Part shown: positions 23,150-24,869 of the stretch, in pieces
How positions within the stretch are numbered: position 1 is the stretch's first letter
Layout: each line of letters opens with the position of its first letter
Assembly: GCA_016713645.1 (NCBI GenBank)
Contig: JADJOU010000041.1
Location: forward strand, 1-24,869
Origin: Bacteroidota bacterium
GTDB taxonomy: Bacteria > Bacteroidota > Bacteroidia > Chitinophagales > JADJOU01
Direction of reading: 5' to 3'
DNA: 24,869 nucleotides
Notes under the pieces: model-generated
Told to the model about the DNA's origin: nothing
What the model saw: the letters and a program-made list of their open reading frames with translations, nothing else
Databases searched by the model: none
Position numbers and translations under genes: made by a program

Positions 23150-24067
23150 TTATTTTATCTCATTTATAATTATATTAGGCCAAGCAATATAATCTCCATA
23201 TTGTCCTGTTTTGGCTTGAGCTCCTTGTTTTTTCCTTGCGATGTTAGTATCCATTTATCATTATCCTTCTCTATCCAATTCAATTTTTCAAATTTAATGA
23301 AGAGGTCTTTACTTGAAATTCCAATTTCTTTAGCTAATGCAGAAGTAGTAAGGTATTTTGCGTCAGCAGAAACTTTGTTTTCAGTTTTACGCTCTGATTG
23401 AGTTTCTGGTTTAATTTCGCTAGCTATGGGCTTTTTCTCGTAATTTTCTTTTCTACTATTGTTTTCATACTTTGGTTTATTAGCAAAAAACTGATAGCAA
23501 ATCGATTTCAGTTTTTGATGATATATATTTTTTTGAAAAGCCAAGCATCGTACTTTCAAATTCAGGAACTTTCTTAAAGAGCAAGTCTGACTGTTCTATT
23601 ACTCTTGCGAAATACGACCATGCACTATTGTCTAAATTATCTTCGCCAGTTACATTGGTAATCAAATTGCTTGCGATATTTCCAAGATGCGTGAATTTTG
23701 TCAATACGCCAGCTTCTATATTGATGTCTTGTGAATAATTATAGAGATTCATGGATGTCAAAATCGCTGATGATTCATTCGCATAGTATTTTGCATGCAA
23801 TCTTTTTTCATATCTTATTTCAATATTGGGAAATTCCTTGAAAAAATTAAAGTCTTCTTGTTTCATGCTTTTAGATAGGTCATCTTCATTTTTTCCAAAT
23901 ACAACAGTAATTTCAAGATCAGGATTATCCTTTTTACTCCGCAATGTTGAAGCATAGCGGTCGTGAAGTTTTATATAAGGGGAAATGAGTACAATCCAAT
24001 TGGTAGCCTTTTCAAGGATTTTTTCCAATTCGGAATTTAATTCATTACCAGTTAAGAATTTTGCCAT
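23150..24067 (-). pseudogene. PLD-fold protein with C-terminal winged-helix-like domain, two frameshifts
   Basis: Start ATG 24067 (MAKFLTGNELNSELEKILEK). Residues 20-115 are one PLD lobe: WIVLISPYIKLHDRY, ITVVFGKNEDDL, and the HxK motif RLHAKYYANESSAILTSMN (His91, Lys93, Ser/Asn at 105/107). Only one such motif occurs, so the enzyme would act as a dimer. A Lys/Glu-rich linker (ENNSRKENYEKKP...TQSERKTENK) leads to YLTTSALAKEIGISSKDLFIKFEKLNW, a KilAC/IF2N-like winged helix, and after repair KKQGAQAKTGQYGDYIAWPNI. Lesions are the T7 run at 23528-23534 and T6 run at 23228-23233, each one A short on the coding strand; stop at 23152-23150, about 305 residues. Such proteins bind or cut nucleic acid and often lie in defence or mobile regions. 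Confidence 0.82.
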
Positions 24068-24198
24068 ATAAATAGAATTTTTGTTGTCATAAGGTTTTTT
24101 ATCTTTCTTGAATTCTGTATACCTCAAAAGCACTTTGCATTCTCAAATTTAATTGATTTAATTAAATGAATATTTAATATTTATAGGCGAGTATCGAT

Positions 24199-24289
24199 TA
24201 AACCGCATCACAGATGCTAATTTATTTAATTCAATTTCATGAAACAAATAAAGCGTTGGGCATACTCATTACAAATGATGACGAGCGGG
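24199..24289. repeat. 92-bp dispersed repeat with ACA-loop hairpins, copy 2
   Basis: Matches 15174-15265, including the intact GCATC-aca-GATGC hairpin and the CATT-aca-AATG hairpin followed by GACGAGCGGG. 24134-24198 between it and the PLD gene has no gene. Confidence 0.8.
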
Positions 24290-24340
24290 GGAGCGCTGGC
24301 TTATGTTCGTTTTCTTTTCTGTCTATAAATATTGTTGCGA

Positions 24341-24601
24341 TCAAAAGATACTTACAATTACATCAACAATATTCCAAATTTGCATACCTAATGCAATTTT
24401 AAAGAATGGTTGAAATAGCATAGCCAGTACTAAAAAAATAATTGTCAATTCCTTTTGTTTATTTTCGTTTGCTTGAAATGCTAATATTCCAAAGCCTAAA
24501 AGACCTGCATAACGAACAATTTGAAAATAACCATACGGCATATCCAAAAGGCAAATTAAAAATAAAATTGTCAATGCTATCTTAATAACTGTTTGCAACA
24601 T
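24341..24601 (-). CDS. Small membrane protein (DUF6804-like), C-terminus probably frameshifted
   Basis: 86 residues from the ATG at 24601: three hydrophobic segments (VIKIALTILFLICLLDMPYG, VRYAGLLGFGILAF, LTIIFLVLAMLFQPF) and KIALGMQIWNIVDVIVSIF. The arrangement resembles DUF6804 proteins, which normally continue a little further. A missing T at the stop (ATCTTTTGATC) would give LIATIFIDRKENEHK; the frame then enters the ACA-loop repeat (PALPRSSSFVMSMPN) to a TGA at 24239-24237. Its ATG overlaps the TerB-like stop by one base (TAATG), so translation is coupled. Function unknown. Confidence 0.65.
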   Translation of the reverse strand: MLQTVIKIALTILFLICLLDMPYGYFQIVRYAGLLGFGILAFQANENKQKELTIIFLVLAMLFQPFFKIALGMQIWNIVDVIVSIF

Positions 24602-24869
24602 TAAATTGAAATTTGGTCTGTAAATTCTTCGTGTAGTCCGTAATTGTTGAAGTCCACTAAATAGTCAATTTGATGTGGAAACTTTACAATTAGGGTTTGC
24701 TCGTCTGTTTTGAGTTTTGACTTTGTCATTTGTAAAAACATCATTTCACGTCCCTCAACTTTTACATCAGCTTGAATCATTCTTAATAGAACTTCAATTA
24801 GTAAAATTTCTTGATGTTCGTTTAAGTCATTTGTGACAATTTCTTGCAAATATTGGTTAATGGCATTTT
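24601..24869 (-). CDS. TerB-like (tellurite-resistance family) protein, 5' end outside the window
   Basis: The frame is open to the right edge: NAINQYLQEIVTNDLNEHQE, then ILLIEVLLRMIQADVKVEGREMMFLQ, LKTDEQTLIVKFPHQIDYLVDF, ending FTDQISI. The all-helical 'lLiElLirmi.aDG.v...E..fl..' pattern is that of TerB/DjlA-type domains, here with Val in place of the usual Gly after Asp. TerB-like domains bind metal at the membrane face; the coupling to a three-helix membrane protein downstream fits this. A TTG at 24849 is unlikely to be the real start because the same frame is protein-like upstream. Confidence 0.65.
   Translation of the reverse strand, partial: NAINQYLQEIVTNDLNEHQEILLIEVLLRMIQADVKVEGREMMFLQMTKSKLKTDEQTLIVKFPHQIDYLVDFNNYGLHEEFTDQISI

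Noticed and set aside
1..24869. tRNA or rRNA genes
   Set aside because: No cloverleaf with a GGTTCGAnTCC-type T arm and no rRNA sequence was recognised on either strand.

Overview
The window reads as a piece of a Bacteroidota chromosome, probably Saprospiraceae-like. The evidence is a secreted protease with a type IX secretion (T9SS) C-terminal domain, many lipoproteins with Bacteroidota-style lipoboxes, TTTG-N19-TAnnTTTG promoter boxes, and AT-rich intergenic DNA packed with short hairpin repeats. Every gene I can support lies on the minus strand. The only plus-strand transcription signal I trust is a promoter/terminator pair at 14774-14905.

Layout from right to left, the direction of transcription. 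24.87-24.24 kb: a TerB-like gene cut by the window edge, coupled to a small membrane protein. 24.07-22.41 kb: a PLD-fold protein and an EEP-family nuclease. 22.3-20.4 kb: repeat-rich DNA around one small conserved orphan. 20.4-17.8 kb: BstA-type DinB protein, DUF1016 PDDEXK nuclease, a small lysine-rich ORF and a VOC/PhnB protein. 17.7-15.0 kb: another repeat zone, a secreted PsbP-like protein, a beta-carbonic anhydrase lipoprotein and a small membrane protein. 14.76-14.09 kb: a badly frameshifted Abi_2/HEPN gene. 13.9-7.4 kb: a housekeeping block (M32 carboxypeptidase, YbaB, queuosine-tRNA mannosyltransferase, HI0933/YhiN flavoprotein, T9SS trypsin-like protease, shikimate kinase). 7.3-6.4 kb: KilA-N and DinB remnants. 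6.4-4.2 kb: two orphan genes in what looks like a cassette array. 4.14-0.84 kb: an ECF-sigma operon (sigma factor, small membrane protein, Spy-like sensor, YHYH lipoprotein, MORN/YwqK protein, SCO1). 0.63-0 kb: a lipoprotein cut by the left edge.

Two themes dominate. First, at least twelve genes are broken, nearly always by loss of one base in a homopolymer run; I rebuilt them by joining frames. Many of these lesions could be read errors of a long-read assembly. The three in-frame stop substitutions, the truncated KilA-N gene and the clustering of lesions suggest that some genes really are decaying. Second, the intergenic DNA is highly structured: a three-copy element with a 51-nt perfectly conserved core, a 19-bp palindrome that replaces other hairpins at homologous positions, an ACA-loop hairpin family that open reading frames run into, and an integron-like arrangement at 4.2-6.4 kb in which each of two orphan genes is bounded by its own 8-10 bp inverted core site. 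That last arrangement is the best candidate here for an unusual system.
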